This document shows positions 35,084 to 45,600 of a DNA stretch of 64,000 nucleotides, in pieces (position 1 is the first letter of the stretch; every line of letters starts with the position of its first letter). Origin of the DNA: Methylomonas sp. GTDB taxonomy: Bacteria > Pseudomonadota > Gammaproteobacteria > Methylococcales > Methylomonadaceae. A program made the position numbers and the translations under genes. Where the stretch lies: assembly GCA_002928965.1 (NCBI GenBank), contig PERU01000008.1:44636-108635 (forward strand), read 5' to 3'. The notes beneath the pieces were generated by a model. That model was not told where the DNA came from and did not search any database. It saw only the letters and a list, made by a program, of their open reading frames with translations.

Positions 35084-36889
35084 ATGGTTTTTTTTCAAAA
35101 AGAGTCCATTCATGCCGTATTGAAAAAAACTCTTGACTCGCGTCATAAGTCAGATGTTTCGGATGAAAGCGAAATCAGCACCGGTAAAGTCAAAAACCTG
35201 TTGGATTATGTGGAACCGGTCACTTTAGAAGATCGTTGCCTGGATGTTCTTGAGCGTTTTGTCAAAGATAAACAGTTACAGGCAGTTGCAATTATCAATC
35301 TGCAACAGCGGGCTGTCGGGATAATTGATAGAAGCAAAATAACTGATATTTTTTTAGGACCTTACGCCAGGGATCTGCTGGGCAAAAAGCCCATCTGTGA
35401 GTTAATGGATTCAGATCCCATCATCATGGATATCAATGCAAGCGTTGATGATGTTGCGCAAATCATCATAGACTCTGGCATGCGTCATATGGTGAATGGC
35501 TTTATTATCGAAGAACACGGCGTATACGCCGGGATGGCTACGGGTCTATCCCTGCTTGAAGAGATCACCCGCAGAAAGCAGCGTGAATTATTCGCGTTAG
35601 CCCATTACGATCAACTCACGGGCTTGCCGAACCGGCTTTTATTTAAAGATCGTTTGACGCAAGCTTTTGAAAATGCCGATAGAAATCAAAAAATGGTGGC
35701 TTTGATTTTTGTCGATGTCGATCGGTTTAAATTCATCAACGATTCTTTAGGTCACAGTGCAGGCGATCGTGTACTGCAATTTGTAGCCAACAACCTATCT
35801 GACAAGGTGCGTAAAAGCGATACTGTGGCTAGATTGGGTGGTGATGAATTTGTCGTGATTTTGCAAAATATCATCGACGAAGCCAATGCCTTAGCCGTGG
35901 TTTCTGAAATGACAGCGCAAGTGAGATCGCCTCTGTCAATTTATGATCATCAGGTAAAAATCAGCGCAAGCATGGGTGTCGCGCTTTATCCTGTGCATGC
36001 TCAATCAGTTGAAGAATTGATTCGTAAAGCCGACATCGCCATGTACGAAATCAAAGAACGGGGTCGAGATAACTATCTAATGTTTGTCCCCGGTATGGAA
36101 AATAAAACCGAACAACGGGTTTCATTGGAAACGCAGTTACGTACCGCATTGGATAATGGCGAGTTTTACCTGTGCTACCAACCGCAAATTGACTTGCGTT
36201 TCGAACGCATGATTGGTGTAGAAGCACTATTGCGTTGGCGGCACCCGGAATTGGGTCAAGTTTCACCGGCAACGTTTATTCCGATTGCTGAGGAAACCAA
36301 ATCCATCTTGCAAATCGGCGAATGGGTGTTGAGAGAGGCAGTAGAGCAACACAATCGTTGGCTAAAACAAGGATTGCCTCCGATTAGAATGGCGGTAAAC
36401 ATTTCGGCAGTACAGTTTCAACAAGATGGCTTTTCTGTATTCGTGAAGCAGATTCTTGATGAATCCGGAATCGACGCTACCTATTTAGAACTGGAACTGA
36501 CCGAGAGTGTCGTGATGCAACGCGCTGAACAAGCCATAAAAACATTGGTGGCACTCAGAGAATTGGGTCTCAAACTGGCTATCGATGATTTTGGAACCGG
36601 TTATTCCAGTCTAAGCTATTTACGAAAATTTCCGATTGATCGAATCAAGATTGACCAGTCTTTTGTGCGAGGCATTGAAAGCACACCAGCTAATGAGGCA
36701 ATTGTAAGAGCCATTCTTGCTTTGAGCGACAGCCTTGGACTTGAAACGTTAGCTGAGGGTGTTGAAAATCTGGATGAATTAAAATGGCTGACTTCTCATA
36801 AATGTACGGAAGTTCAAGGCTATCATTTTGCAAAAGCACTACCTGCTGATGGCTTGGTTAATTGGTATAACACTCGCTTCCTGGGTTGA
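35084..36889 (+). CDS. CBS-like / GGDEF / EAL c-di-GMP turnover protein
   Basis: A 601-residue cytoplasmic protein. Residues about 35-165 look like a CBS pair (VTLEDRCLDVLERFVKDKQL, AVGIIDRSKITDIFL, DPIIMDINASVDDVAQII), which often binds nucleotides. The GGDEF domain (about 175-335) has DQLTGLPNR, the inhibitory site RKSD five residues before RLGGDEF and should make c-di-GMP. The EAL domain (about 350-600) has VEALLRW, ELTES, IDDFGTGYSSLSYL and AEGVE, all expected for an active phosphodiesterase. No transmembrane segment is present. Both activities look intact, so the net effect is probably set by the N-terminal domain. Confidence 0.9.
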   Translation: MVFFQKESIHAVLKKTLDSRHKSDVSDESEISTGKVKNLLDYVEPVTLEDRCLDVLERFVKDKQLQAVAIINLQQRAVGIIDRSKITDIFLGPYARDLLGKKPICELMDSDPIIMDINASVDDVAQIIIDSGMRHMVNGFIIEEHGVYAGMATGLSLLEEITRRKQRELFALAHYDQLTGLPNRLLFKDRLTQAFENADRNQKMVALIFVDVDRFKFINDSLGHSAGDRVLQFVANNLSDKVRKSDTVARLGGDEFVVILQNIIDEANALAVVSEMTAQVRSPLSIYDHQVKISASMGVALYPVHAQSVEELIRKADIAMYEIKERGRDNYLMFVPGMENKTEQRVSLETQLRTALDNGEFYLCYQPQIDLRFERMIGVEALLRWRHPELGQVSPATFIPIAEETKSILQIGEWVLREAVEQHNRWLKQGLPPIRMAVNISAVQFQQDGFSVFVKQILDESGIDATYLELELTESVVMQRAEQAIKTLVALRELGLKLAIDDFGTGYSSLSYLRKFPIDRIKIDQSFVRGIESTPANEAIVRAILALSDSLGLETLAEGVENLDELKWLTSHKCTEVQGYHFAKALPADGLVNWYNTRFLG

Positions 36890-37011
36890 CAACCTTCAGA
36901 AAACAGCACTGATTTTTTCCTGATTAATTTTACTTTGTCAGATTTTAGGTTTCATATTGCCGAAGGTGGTCATTCCGGCACATCCTCTGGGTCACAAGTG
37001 GATTGCTGGAC

Positions 37012-37066
37012 TTAGGAGCCTGTCCGAGGATAGAGAACCTGCTACGAGGTATTCCATTGGCCAGCA
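37012..37066 (+). repeat. Partial copy of the 62.3-kb MITE-like element
   Basis: TAGGAGCCTGTCCGAGGATA (37013-37032), then GAGAACCTGCT and, further on, TTGGCCAG match the left end of the element at 62317-62482. The rest of the element is absent. The stop codon and last few codons of the GGDEF-EAL gene on the minus strand lie in this repeat. Confidence 0.75.
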
Positions 37067-40000
37067 TTAGACGTCCAGTCAACCACCCAGGCCGGTATGT
37101 CAATTGCCGGCATGGGGCGGGCAATGCCATAGCCTTGAGCCAGTTCGCAGCCTATCGACTGCAGCACTGCGCCGTGCGCCAGGGTTTCGACACCTTCAGC
37201 GATGACTTGACGTTGAAAGGCTGTCGCGAGTCCAATCACGCTTTTTACAATGGTGAGGTCGTCAGGATCGTCCAACATGTCCCGTACGAAGGTCTGATCA
37301 ATTTTCAGCATGGTTACCGGTAAATGCCTTAAATAAGTCAAGGACGAGTAACCGGTACCGAAGTCATCCAAGGCAAATTGCACGCCTATTTCGCGACAGG
37401 TCCGGATCACATGCGAAACGTCATTTAAATTCTCCAGGGCGCTGGTTTCCAAAATCTCCAGCTCTAAATTCGCCGGATTGATTTCCGGATATTTGCTGAG
37501 CAGGTTCAACAGTTTGGTGACGAAGTCATGCTGTTGTAGCTGGCGGGCACCGATGTTGACACTGACCGAAATATTCAGATCGGCAGCCTGCCATGTACTG
37601 ATTTGTGTTAAAGCCGAGTCAATCACCCATTCCCCAATCTGAATAGCTATTTCATGGTTTTCGATGAAGGGTAAAAACTCCGAGGGCGGCAATAAACCAC
37701 GCTCTGGATGTTGCCAACGAATCAAGGCTTCTGCACCGATAACCTCGCCTGTTCGCATATTCACTTTGGGCTGGAAATACAATACAAATTCGTTGTGCTG
37801 GTGGGCTGAGCGAATACGTTCGAGTAACTCATGCTGGATTTTGATGGATGAGTCATGTTCAATATCAAACAGGTGGTAACAGTTTTTGCCGGACTGTTTG
37901 GCTATGTACATGGCCTGATCTGCATGACGCATCAACTGATCGGCATCTACATAATCCTGCGGATAAAAGGTGACGCCGATGCTCGCGGAGACATGCAGTT
38001 CAACTTCATTGATGATGGCAGGCGAGGATGCAGCGTCCAGCAGGCGATTTAGCACAAGTTCGCAATCGGCTGTTTGCTCCAAATCGACCAGTACAGCCAC
38101 GAATTCATCACCACCGATGCGCGCCAGGGTATCACCTTCCCGTAAGGCCTCTTTCATGCGTTGGGAAATGATGATCAGTAGATCGTCGCCTGTGTCGTGA
38201 CCGTGGGTATCATTAACGGTTTTGAAGCCATCCAAATCAAGATAAATCACGGCTAATTGATACTTCCGCCGTTCGGTCTGCAGGATAGCCTGTTTTAGCC
38301 GATCTGCCAGCAATACCCGATTGGGCAGATTGGTCAGTGCGTCATAATGGGCGATGTGTTCGAGCTGCTGTTCATGCTCCTTCATCGGTGTAATATCAGT
38401 AAATAAGGCGACATAGTGTTGGATCTTGCCTGCCGCATCTTGCACTGCGCTAATGGTGAGTATTTCGGCATACACTTCGCCACTCTTGCGCCGATTCCAG
38501 ATTTCGCCTGTCCAATGATTGTTTTCGTGCAGTTCTTGCCACATCGCTTTATAAAAGTCGGCTGATTGCAGGCCGGACTTGAAAATGCTTGGATTTTTAC
38601 CGACAACCTCTTCACGGCTATAACCGGTAATTTCACTAAATGTCTCGTTTGTTTCTATGATGTTGTTATTGGCATCCGTGATCAGAATGCCTTCTCTGGC
38701 AGAGGTGAATACGCTGGCCGCCAGTTTGATTTTGGCTTCAGATTGCTTACGTTCGGTGATGTCAGAATGACTGCCAATCATGCGCAACGGCTTGCCTTCA
38801 TCGTCAACACGCACGACTAACCCCCTGGCAAGTATCCATATCCATTCAAGGTTCTTATGCTGCATCCGAAATTCGACAGCATAATGTGTCGAAACATTGG
38901 TGAGGTAATCATTCAGTTGGCTCAAGACATTGGATTTATCTTCCGGATGGATATGATCGCTCCACGCTGAAGCCAGATTTGGAAACTCGTTATCTTCATA
39001 GCCCAACATCTGCTTCCAGCGTATCGAGAACAGCGCTTCCCCGGTCGAAATGTCCCAATCCCACATGCCATCGCCGGTGCCTTCCACGGCAAACTTCCAG
39101 CGTTCCTCACTTAATTTCAAGGTATCCTGGGTAATCTCAAGGTCTTCGATATTCTTGTCGATGCGATCCATCATTACATCGAATTCTTTCGCGGTGAGTG
39201 ATATTTCGTCGCTGCCTGGAAATAACTGCGAAACATGCTGCTTATCACCGGCTTCATACAAGCGCATGGCATCTGCCAGAAGCCGGACTCTGCGAACAAC
39301 GTAATGATGCACTGCCATGCTGATCAGTAAGCCGCTAATAACGCTGATCAAACAAATGGCAAACACCAGTGCAGCAAATAATTTGCGGGTTGAGGCTAAA
39401 ATTTCATCTACTGGCACGAGCTTATAGTATCGCCAGCCGACTGTCTGCAGCGTCATACCGATAGCCACAAAGCGTTTCCCCTTCACCGTGACATAAGCCA
39501 AGTTACGCGGACTGTGTTCAACGGGAGTTTGTAACAGGGTTTTCAGCTGTGGTTCATCGCCCAACTCAAATTGACTCACATCGGGCTGTGCTTCCAATTG
39601 AGATTGCCAGTCGCCAGCCAGAACAAAGTTGTCTTGGGTATCCAGCAAAAAAGTCTGGGTTCCGGGATAGGTCTGTTCATTTTTGAATAAGAATTCAAGG
39701 ACATTGCTGAGTTGCATGTCTTCGCCCAAACTGCCAATCCATTCATCGCCCAGGTAAAGCGGGTATATGGCGCTGACCATCCAAACTTTGGGCACCGGAT
39801 CGAATAAGGGCGGCGTAAATCCAAATGTACGTTCCGGATTGCTTTCTGGGGATGTATGGGTGACCCAAGGCGTTGAGGTGTAATCATTATCCGCTTTCTG
39901 GTCGAAAGCAAAGTCGGGGAATGTGGTATCGAAAATAACCTCACTGCGCTGAAGCGACAGATACCAGACATTTTCCATACGTCTGCTGGCTGCTGAACCA

Positions 40001-40419
40001 AAAATGTCCATGGTTTTTTTGATCCGCCAATGCCTCACTTTTTGAGCATCCGATTCTTCAGCGTTGGGTGGCAGAAAAATACCGGATTCAATCCTGCCAT
40101 CAAAAGGCGGTTTGCGATTACGCCAAACGCCATCAGGATAACGGGCCATACCCTGATTGAATTCGTCAATCTCAGCGGGTTCGATAGGTTTTGCCAGTTC
40201 GGCCTGCAATAATCTGGACAGTCCTTCCAATTTGGGTTTTCCCTCCTGGAAGCGTTGGTTAGCCTGGTCGGCTTGATGTTGAGCCAGTTCAATCAGCGCA
40301 GTGATTTCACGGCTTAGAATTTTGGATTGCCCATACTTGTAAACCAAAATCGAGGCGGGTATGGCGGTCAACAAGATACTTGCGATAACAATGATCGCCA
40401 TTTTCTGCCTGATATCCAT
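37042..40419 (-). CDS. Membrane sensor protein: Cache-like / HAMP / PAS-PAS / GGDEF / EAL
   Basis: A 1125-residue membrane protein. Transmembrane segments at about residues 8-27 (IVIASILLTAIPASILVYKY) and 345-372 (LVFAICLISVISGLLISMAV) enclose a large periplasmic sensor of Cache type. A HAMP linker, a PAS-PAC unit (WDWDISTGEALFSIRWKQML), and a second PAS (ILITDANNNIIETNETFSEI) follow. GGDEF (with REGD inhibitory site and ARIGGDEF) and EAL (AEALIRWQHP, LDDFGTGYSSL, AEGVE) form the C-terminus. In the EAL part the usual ELTES reads EILETS. It should link a periplasmic ligand to c-di-GMP level. The final residues are supplied by a repeat element. Confidence 0.92.
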   Translation of the reverse strand: MDIRQKMAIIVIASILLTAIPASILVYKYGQSKILSREITALIELAQHQADQANQRFQEGKPKLEGLSRLLQAELAKPIEPAEIDEFNQGMARYPDGVWRNRKPPFDGRIESGIFLPPNAEESDAQKVRHWRIKKTMDIFGSAASRRMENVWYLSLQRSEVIFDTTFPDFAFDQKADNDYTSTPWVTHTSPESNPERTFGFTPPLFDPVPKVWMVSAIYPLYLGDEWIGSLGEDMQLSNVLEFLFKNEQTYPGTQTFLLDTQDNFVLAGDWQSQLEAQPDVSQFELGDEPQLKTLLQTPVEHSPRNLAYVTVKGKRFVAIGMTLQTVGWRYYKLVPVDEILASTRKLFAALVFAICLISVISGLLISMAVHHYVVRRVRLLADAMRLYEAGDKQHVSQLFPGSDEISLTAKEFDVMMDRIDKNIEDLEITQDTLKLSEERWKFAVEGTGDGMWDWDISTGEALFSIRWKQMLGYEDNEFPNLASAWSDHIHPEDKSNVLSQLNDYLTNVSTHYAVEFRMQHKNLEWIWILARGLVVRVDDEGKPLRMIGSHSDITERKQSEAKIKLAASVFTSAREGILITDANNNIIETNETFSEITGYSREEVVGKNPSIFKSGLQSADFYKAMWQELHENNHWTGEIWNRRKSGEVYAEILTISAVQDAAGKIQHYVALFTDITPMKEHEQQLEHIAHYDALTNLPNRVLLADRLKQAILQTERRKYQLAVIYLDLDGFKTVNDTHGHDTGDDLLIIISQRMKEALREGDTLARIGGDEFVAVLVDLEQTADCELVLNRLLDAASSPAIINEVELHVSASIGVTFYPQDYVDADQLMRHADQAMYIAKQSGKNCYHLFDIEHDSSIKIQHELLERIRSAHQHNEFVLYFQPKVNMRTGEVIGAEALIRWQHPERGLLPPSEFLPFIENHEIAIQIGEWVIDSALTQISTWQAADLNISVSVNIGARQLQQHDFVTKLLNLLSKYPEINPANLELEILETSALENLNDVSHVIRTCREIGVQFALDDFGTGYSSLTYLRHLPVTMLKIDQTFVRDMLDDPDDLTIVKSVIGLATAFQRQVIAEGVETLAHGAVLQSIGCELAQGYGIARPMPAIDIPAWVVDWTSNAGQWNTS

Positions 40420-40513
40420 GATTGACAGCTATAGGGTTATGGCGTTTTGAAACATCAAAATCGACCTGAAAAAGAAATAGTACGTGAACAATATGATTTT
40501 AAAGGGGCTTCGG

Positions 40514-40630
40514 CAACACCGTCATGCCGGCATTGATGGCATGCAGGTGTTAGACACTTGTCATCCAGGGGGTCTGCCTCTCGGCAATCCTCTTGTGCCT
40601 CCTGGAGAGTATGCCAATATGACGGTGTTG
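40514..40630 (+). repeat. Small palindrome-ended element
   Basis: CAACACCGTCAT (40514-40525) and ATGACGGTGTTG (40619-40630) are perfect 12-bp inverted repeats bounding 117 bases. The interior has further short inverted segments. It fills most of the gap upstream of the membrane sensor gene and resembles a REP/MITE-type sequence. Confidence 0.6.
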
Positions 40631-40697
40631 ACATAGCTAATGCATCTTTAAAGTCGGGTGAGAATATAGCACAGTGCCCAAATTCAGCTTGAATGCC

Positions 40698-41591
40698 TTA
40701 AAAAGCCATAAAAATTCGGCAAATCAAATATTCCTGATCATTACGACCTTGGACGTTGAACTCATGCAGGTATTTCAGTGAAAAGGTAACATCGCGATCA
40801 AATAGGTGTGGGGTGTACATGATGACTGGGCCAATAGTTGACGCTTCGCTAAACACGTTGGCCAAGATTTCGGCATTCGCCCGATCGGCAGTGGTTTGGC
40901 GATAGTGTGAGCCAGTAATGCCGACAGCAAGCTCGGGTTGAATGTAATGCCCCAGCAGATAATCAAAATGAAACTCATCGCCACTACGATAGTCTGTGGC
41001 CGGGTTATTCAGATTGTTCATATAACCCACCGTGATCGACAATTCATTCTCGGCAGGTAATTGCCATGTCAAAGATAGGACATGGTCAAATGTCCAGATA
41101 TTCCGCCCAGCATTTAACGCCCCTTTTTCATAATAGCCAGTAGGCGCAACAATACCTTCATAAGCCAAAGCGGTCAGGTTGCCCCACTGCCAATTTAGCG
41201 CAAGTGGTATCAGATAGGCATCGCCAAGACCAAATCGGACTCTATCCCCATCGTTACTTTGATCAGTGGTAGTCATCAAGCCAGGGTAAAGAGCAAAGAT
41301 AAGGTTACCACCCAATAGTTTGTGGCCGGTCGCATGCACAATGCCCGGCATTTCGAGTAGGCTGCCGGTCTGTGCTTGGCTATCTTGATAAGCGGCCAGG
41401 AAATTATTGAAAAAGGTTCCTTCCTCCGGTATGACTGCCATTGCAAAGTCACCGTAAAACCCCGGTAAATAGTTGCTGCCACCACCTTCGGTTGCTTGAA
41501 GTTCTGTCGAAAAAACAACACAGGAGATAAATAACAGCGTTAACCCATGCTTGGTTTGACTCGAACGATTGTGTAAATGATGTAACATCAA
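40698..41591 (-). CDS. Outer-membrane beta-barrel, phenol meta-pathway (MetA_deg) family
   Basis: A 297-residue exported protein. The signal peptide is long (HGLTLLFISCVVFSTELQA). The mature part starts GGGSNYLPGFYGDFAMAVIPEEGTFF, a hallmark of the 'protein involved in meta-pathway of phenol degradation' family, and contains the GLGDAYLIPLALNW and YEGIVAPTGYY blocks. Many alternating strands and the final Phe fit an outer-membrane barrel. Members are thought to be channels for hydrophobic or aromatic compounds. No aromatic catabolic genes are near, so the substrate is unknown. Confidence 0.82.
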   Translation of the reverse strand: MMLHHLHNRSSQTKHGLTLLFISCVVFSTELQATEGGGSNYLPGFYGDFAMAVIPEEGTFFNNFLAAYQDSQAQTGSLLEMPGIVHATGHKLLGGNLIFALYPGLMTTTDQSNDGDRVRFGLGDAYLIPLALNWQWGNLTALAYEGIVAPTGYYEKGALNAGRNIWTFDHVLSLTWQLPAENELSITVGYMNNLNNPATDYRSGDEFHFDYLLGHYIQPELAVGITGSHYRQTTADRANAEILANVFSEASTIGPVIMYTPHLFDRDVTFSLKYLHEFNVQGRNDQEYLICRIFMAF

Positions 41592-42036
41592 TTAACCTGA
41601 TTTGGAGATAAGCAACAATTTCCGAACATATACAGCCAGCCCACACTTGTCAAAACAAACGACTGGGTATCGGCTGTGATGATGAGACGGCTTCATCAAT
41701 GTAATCGTTACTGTGAAAGTCATCAAGCAGCGATGCCAGTCGCGAAACTAAGGAATGATCATGAAATAACCTATACCAGTGTTCGGCGTAGGTGCGGATT
41801 TATCCGCACAATGCGAATGAATTCGCACCTGTTGCCGAACTTGTTTCGCACATATGGCTAAGGTCATGGAATCGCAGCTGGCATCGCTGCAACTTTCAAT
41901 GGCCGGGGTGATTTCGACTTTACATGATCGTTAGCTTAAACCATCAAGCATTGCCAAATTCCCGATCCCGTTGGCATGTAATGATACGGTCTTTGTAGCA
42001 ATCGGCTGCCAGCTCAAGACCAAGTGACCGTTGGCC
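41592..42036. other. Intergenic stretch with one repeat copy
   Basis: About 445 bases between the outer-membrane barrel gene and the EVE gene. The central part is copy B of the dispersed palindromic repeat. The short frame at 41676-41861 runs into that repeat and is not considered a gene. Nothing else was recognised. Confidence 0.5.
41750..41863 (+). repeat. Dispersed palindromic repeat, copy B
   Basis: Begins AAGGAATGATCATGAAATAA and ends near ACATATGGCTAAGG. It shares TGCGGATTTATCCGCACAAT with copies A and C, and with copy C also GCGAATGAATTCGCACC. Same orientation as copy A. Confidence 0.85.
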
Positions 42037-42498
42037 TCATTCCAGGCTTAAAATAAACGTCCACTGCTGTTGGGTGACCGGGTTGATGGACAAGCGGTTG
42101 CCGCGGCGGACCAATGCCAAGTCGGTCAGTTCCGGTTTGAGCTTGAGTTCCTGCAGGCTGATGGTGCGTTTGAGTTTACGCACAAATTTCACATCCACCA
42201 TAAACCAAGTCGGTTTGTCGGGATGGCTTTTGGGGTCGAAATGTTTGTCGTCTGGATCAAACGCCGTAAAGTCGGGGTAGCTTTCTTTAACCACTTCGGC
42301 AATACCGACGATGCCCGGTAACTCGCAGTTGGAGTGATAAAAAAACACCTGATCGCCGATTTTCATGTCGTCACGCATCATGTTGCGGGCCTGATAATTG
42401 CGCACGCCATCCCAATGTTCGGTTTGTTGAGGCCGCTGTTGCAAATCATCAATACCGAAAACATCGGGTTCAGATTTCATTAACCAGTAGTTCATCAT
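42037..42498 (-). CDS. EVE-domain protein
   Basis: A 153-residue cytoplasmic protein that is almost entirely one EVE domain (PUA-like fold). It has MNYWLMKSEPDVFGIDDL, HWDGVRNYQARNMMRDDMKIGDQVFFYHSNC, and GIVGIAEVVKESYPD, then KPTWFMVDVKF. EVE proteins bind modified nucleobases in DNA or RNA. In bacteria they occur both as housekeeping proteins and attached to restriction systems; no nuclease or restriction gene is nearby, so the former is more likely. Confidence 0.93.
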   Translation of the reverse strand: MMNYWLMKSEPDVFGIDDLQQRPQQTEHWDGVRNYQARNMMRDDMKIGDQVFFYHSNCELPGIVGIAEVVKESYPDFTAFDPDDKHFDPKSHPDKPTWFMVDVKFVRKLKRTISLQELKLKPELTDLALVRRGNRLSINPVTQQQWTFILSLE

Positions 42499-42622
42499 TA
42501 CGCTGCTTTATTCCAGATTGATTTTAAAGGTCCTGAATAGGCTGAGTTTCCGCCGCTATGCAAAACTGCCGGACATGGTGTCGAGTTCATCCAGGCCAAC
42601 ACTGTGGGTGGGCCATGCCTGG

Positions 42623-45600
42623 TTATAAGTCTGCTGTGTGGTCTGTAGCGACATGTATCAGGCTATGCAAAAGTTGGTTCATCTTATCAACCGGCAAGGG
42701 TTTTGAAAATAAATAGCCTTGCACCTGATCGCATCCCATCATGCTTAAAAACTCGTATTGAGATTGTGTTTCCACACCTTCGGCTATGCATTTAATCTTC
42801 AACGAATGCGCAAGATTGATAATGGCCAACACAATCGCCTCATCATCGTTGTCGCCGGGTATATCCAAAATGAAAGATTGGTCGATTTTAAGTTTGTTGA
42901 TGGCAAAACGCTTCAAATAGCTGAGGCTGGAATAGCCGGTACCAAAATCGTCAATTGAAAAATGCACACCGAGTTGTTGCAGTTGTTGCACGACCTGTAA
43001 TACTTTTTCCGTATCGGTCACTAACAGCGATTCGGTTAATTCCAGTTCCAGATTTTGTGGGGGTAGCGCGGTGTTTTTTAAGGTATCCAATACCAGTTGC
43101 AGTAAATTGTTGCGCATGAACTGCACGTAAGAGATGTTTACAGCTACCCTGAGCTCATGCCCTTGAGCGATCCATTCACTGGCTTGTTGGCAAGCAGAAC
43201 GCATGACAAAATGACCAAGTTCCACTATGAAGCCACTTTCTTCCGCAATAGGGATAAATTCAGAGGGTGATAGGTTGCCCATTTCCGGATGATGCCAGCG
43301 TAATAAAGCCTCTGCGCCCACTAGCGCACCTGTTTCAATATCAAATTGTGGCTGGTAATGCAGCGAAAACTGATTCAGACCCAGTCCCTGGCGCATTTCA
43401 GATTCCAGTGTCATACGTCGCATGGCCAAATGATTCATGGCTTCCGTAAAAAACTGGTAAGTATTGCGCCCCATGGATTTAGCCTGATACAGCACGGTAT
43501 CGGCTTTTTTCATCAGTGTATCGAAATCATCGCCGTCGTCCGGATAAAGGCAGGCACCAATACTGCAGGTGACATTCAGCTGGTTGCTTTCGATTTCAAA
43601 CGGCAAGGACATAACCGCCAGTACCTTTTTCGATACTTCGGCAATGTTCTCGTGGGAGCGGATTTCGGATAGCAAAATCACAAATTCATCACCGCCAATA
43701 CGGCTGACGGTATCCACTTGCCTGACACAGCTAAGCAGTCGCTTCGCGACTTGCAACAGCAGTTTGTCGCCTACCGGATGGCCCAAACTATCATTCACAT
43801 TTTTAAAATGGTCCAGATCCAGATACATCAAACCCACCATGCTGCCTTGGCGGTTGGCATAGGCCCTTGCCTGATGAAAACGGTCGGAAAGCTGGGTACG
43901 ATTACATAAATCCGTCAGCGGGTCATGATGCGCTAGATATTCGATTCGTTCCTGTGCACGCTTGAACTCACTGATTTCCATAAAGAAGCCGATATATTCG
44001 ATGGCATGCGTCGGACTGGTGTTGATGCTCGAAATACTCAATATTTGAGGATATATGACACCATCCTTGCGGCGATTCCAGATTTCACCATGCCAATGTC
44101 CCTGCTCTTGGATTTGTTGCCACATGGACTGATAAAACGTAAGGCCATGCCTTCCCGATTTGAGTATTTTGGGCGTGTTGCCGATTACTTCATCGGGAGA
44201 ATAGCCGGTAATACGGCTGAAGGCGGCATTGACAGAAGTGATTTCGCAGTTCGAGTTTGTGACCATGATGCCCTCCCGACTGAAGCGGAATACTGCCGAA
44301 TGTAATTCCAGCTGACGTTGGCTGCGATTGCGCTCCAATAATGCCCACGTGTTATGGGCGATCATTTCCAATACAGTCAAATCACCTTGGTCATAGTCTT
44401 GCGACTTATTGCCAACACCCATGATCATTTTGACTTGGTCGTCCAGGATCACCGGCACAGCCAAATGTCGGCCCAAGGCTAGATGCACATCGGCTGAATT
44501 ATGTTGATTCATCAAGGAAGCGTAGTCGTTATGAATAACCGATTTTTTCTGGCGTAAACAATCAGCCCAAATTCCGACGCTGGAAGCGGGATCGTGAGAG
44601 TCCTGGAAGGTTTTGCTGGTGTTTGCAGACCACGCGCCTAAGGTAACCATCTCTTCAGGGCCGTTAAAATAATGCGCGTAAGCTAAATGGCTGCCAGTCA
44701 AAAGTTCAGCCTGTTCCAGAGCGTAAATCAGTAATTCCTCATCGCCCAGGGTAGGTGCTTTGGTGGTCAGGGATAGCAGTGCCATGCTGCGTTTGGCGGT
44801 TAATATCCGTTCCTGATCGATCCGAAGCCGACTTATAAAGCGTCCGATCTGGTCCGCTACACCCTGGATGAAAGACCGTTTCTCCTCGGAAAACTTCCCA
44901 TGCGACATCGAGTCATGCTGGCGGGTGTAGCCCAAGGTCACTTTACCCACTATGTTGCCATCTACCTGAATGTCGCTGCTCAGAGTCAGCAACATGTTCT
45001 CGGCTGCGAGGCTGGTAAAGCGTTTATTGTCCAGCGTAATACAGACTTCGGTATCCAATGGGTATCGCATGCCGCTTGGAAGCCATTCGATGACTTTTTC
45101 CAAAAAGGCATCAATATCCAGCTGCTGTTGAGCGAGTCTGGAAATATTGAAGACGGTTTGCATTTCTTTGAGCCGCAACATGCTTTTGGTCTGATCAACA
45201 ATTGTGATCACAAATTGTGGCGATTGCTCTACAAAATTTGGCAGTAAGGTGATGTGAATATCAACAGTGTAATCAATGCCATTTACCTGCATATCGACAT
45301 TTTGCAGATTAGCCTGCCCTGTATTGACAGCCTCTTCAATCAAACGCTGCAAACGACCGTGATAATGCTTGTTTACCAGTCGCGGAAAGAAGTGCGAACG
45401 CAGGTTTTTTTGCGCCAGATTGAATTGTCGCACCGCCATTTCATTGCATTCATGGATGATGCCGATACGATCGATTACCATGGCGGGCAGGGGCAGATTG
45501 TCAAATAAATTTCTAAACCGCTGTACTGCGTTATCGGAGCGCAGTTGATTTTGACGTAATTCGTCATTCTGCAGTTCGAGTTCAGCCTGATAAATCTTAA

